The position numbers were made by a program, and so were the translations under genes. Shown here one piece after another: positions 5,412 through 5,916 of a stretch of DNA of 5,916 bases; within the stretch, counting starts at the first letter, position 1; each line of letters opens with the position of its first letter. This DNA comes from Halanaerobiales bacterium (GTDB lineage: Bacteria > Bacillota > Halanaerobiia > Halanaerobiales > JADQBU01). The stretch spans positions 1-5,916 of the forward strand of contig JADQBU010000199.1 of the NCBI GenBank assembly GCA_016278435.1, in the 5' to 3' direction. A model generated the notes under the pieces. That model had not been told where the DNA came from. It made no database searches and saw only the letters and a list, made by a program, of their open reading frames with translations.

Positions 5412-5916
5412 TTTTCCCTTCCAATTCCTGTTTTATTTTTTTTAGTAATTCTTTTTCCTTTTCCGTTAGCTCTTTTTCTCTGATTAAATCAGGCCGACGT
5501 AAAAATGTCCTCTTTAATGCCTTCTGCCTGCGCCATTCTTCAATCCGTCCATGGTCACCACTCAGCAAAATATCGGGAACCTTCATCCCGTTAAACTCAC
5601 GGGGTCGTGTGTAATGAGGGTAGTCCAGTAATCCATGGTAAAACGAATCTTCTTTCATGGAATCTTCATCACCAAGTACACCGGGAATCATCCTTGCCAC
5701 TGCATCTACAAAGACCATAGCCGGCAATTCACCCCCGGTTAAAACAAAATCACCAATTGATATTTCCTTATCAACTATATTTTCCCTGATTCTTTCATCT
5801 ATACCCTCATAGTGGCCACAGATTAAGGTATATCCTTCCTGGTGACTAAATTCTTTTATTAGATCCTGATCCAGTTTCTGACCCTGGGGGGTAAAGAGTA
5901 TAGTCGTTACTCCCTG
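5395..5916 (-). CDS. trmD: tRNA (guanine-N1-)-methyltransferase TrmD, C-terminal part
   Basis: The frame is open from the right edge to the TGA at 5397-5395 and gives 173 residues. TrmD is normally about 240-250 residues, so some 70-75 N-terminal residues lie outside. The enzyme methylates N1 of G37 in tRNAs with a G at position 36 and so helps prevent +1 frameshifting. The visible part carries the deep trefoil knot: LFTPQGQKLDQ (7-17), LICGHYEGIDERI (31-43) and SIGDFVLTGGELPAM (53-67). It includes the conserved arginine (fragment residue 42) and the catalytic-type aspartate (56). DSFYHGLLDYPHYTRP (90-105) and the VPDILLSGDHGRIEEWRR segment (113-130) of the C-terminal tRNA-binding domain follow. 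The last 25 residues are a charged, lysine-rich helix. The start codon and any link to rpsP-rimM upstream cannot be seen. Confidence 0.96.
   Translation of the reverse strand, partial: QGVTTILFTPQGQKLDQDLIKEFSHQEGYTLICGHYEGIDERIRENIVDKEISIGDFVLTGGELPAMVFVDAVARMIPGVLGDEDSMKEDSFYHGLLDYPHYTRPREFNGMKVPDILLSGDHGRIEEWRRQKALKRTFLRRPDLIREKELTEKEKELLKKIKQELEGKNDGSK

Noticed and set aside
1..5916. A new defence, mobile or CRISPR-like system
   Set aside because: No repeat array, transposase, integrase, attachment duplication or unknown multi-gene cassette is visible; every long frame is either a recognised housekeeping family or a shadow of one.

Overview
The window is a compact, low-GC chromosomal segment from a bacterium of the Firmicutes/Clostridia type. 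The gene content (trmD, a TM1570-like SPOUT methyltransferase, rplS, rbgA, rnhB, queT, yraN, comM), strong AGGAGG-type ribosome binding sites, and the AT-rich intergenic DNA all fit. An anaerobe of the Halanaerobiales or a near relative is my best guess, made from protein flavour only; no marker here fixes the genus.

Layout. Positions 1-166 (minus) hold the first 55 codons of a COG2403-type P-loop protein (cyclic 2,3-diphosphoglycerate synthetase-like), cut by the left edge. A divergent AT-rich spacer of about 210 bases follows, with candidate promoters, two dyads and a possible 12-codon leader ORF. On the plus strand, yraN (378-734) and comM/yifB (746-2260) form a tight pair. The rest is on the minus strand and reads right to left: trmD (5' part beyond the right edge), a SPOUT RNA methyltransferase, rplS, a rho-independent-type terminator, rbgA (ylqF), rnhB and a QueT-family transporter. 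The two blocks meet tail to tail, with both stop codons inside one CTAG.

How the genes work together. The minus-strand block is a translation and ribosome-biogenesis cluster: TrmD makes m1G37 in tRNA, L19 sits at the subunit interface, RbgA is a late 50S assembly GTPase, and RNase HII removes ribonucleotides and RNA from DNA. QueT would import a queuosine precursor, another tRNA-modification link. Neighbouring genes overlap by 11-17 bases at three junctions, which suggests translational coupling. rplS has a good promoter of its own inside the end of the gene before it and a terminator after it, so it is probably expressed more strongly than rbgA-rnhB-queT. The plus-strand pair joins a YraN nuclease-fold protein to ComM, a AAA+ branch-migration helicase used in natural transformation.

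I found no CRISPR array, tRNA, rRNA, insertion sequence, phage gene or toxin-antitoxin pair. This is a mostly housekeeping region; the points worth a second look are regulatory and gene-order details, not a new multi-gene system.
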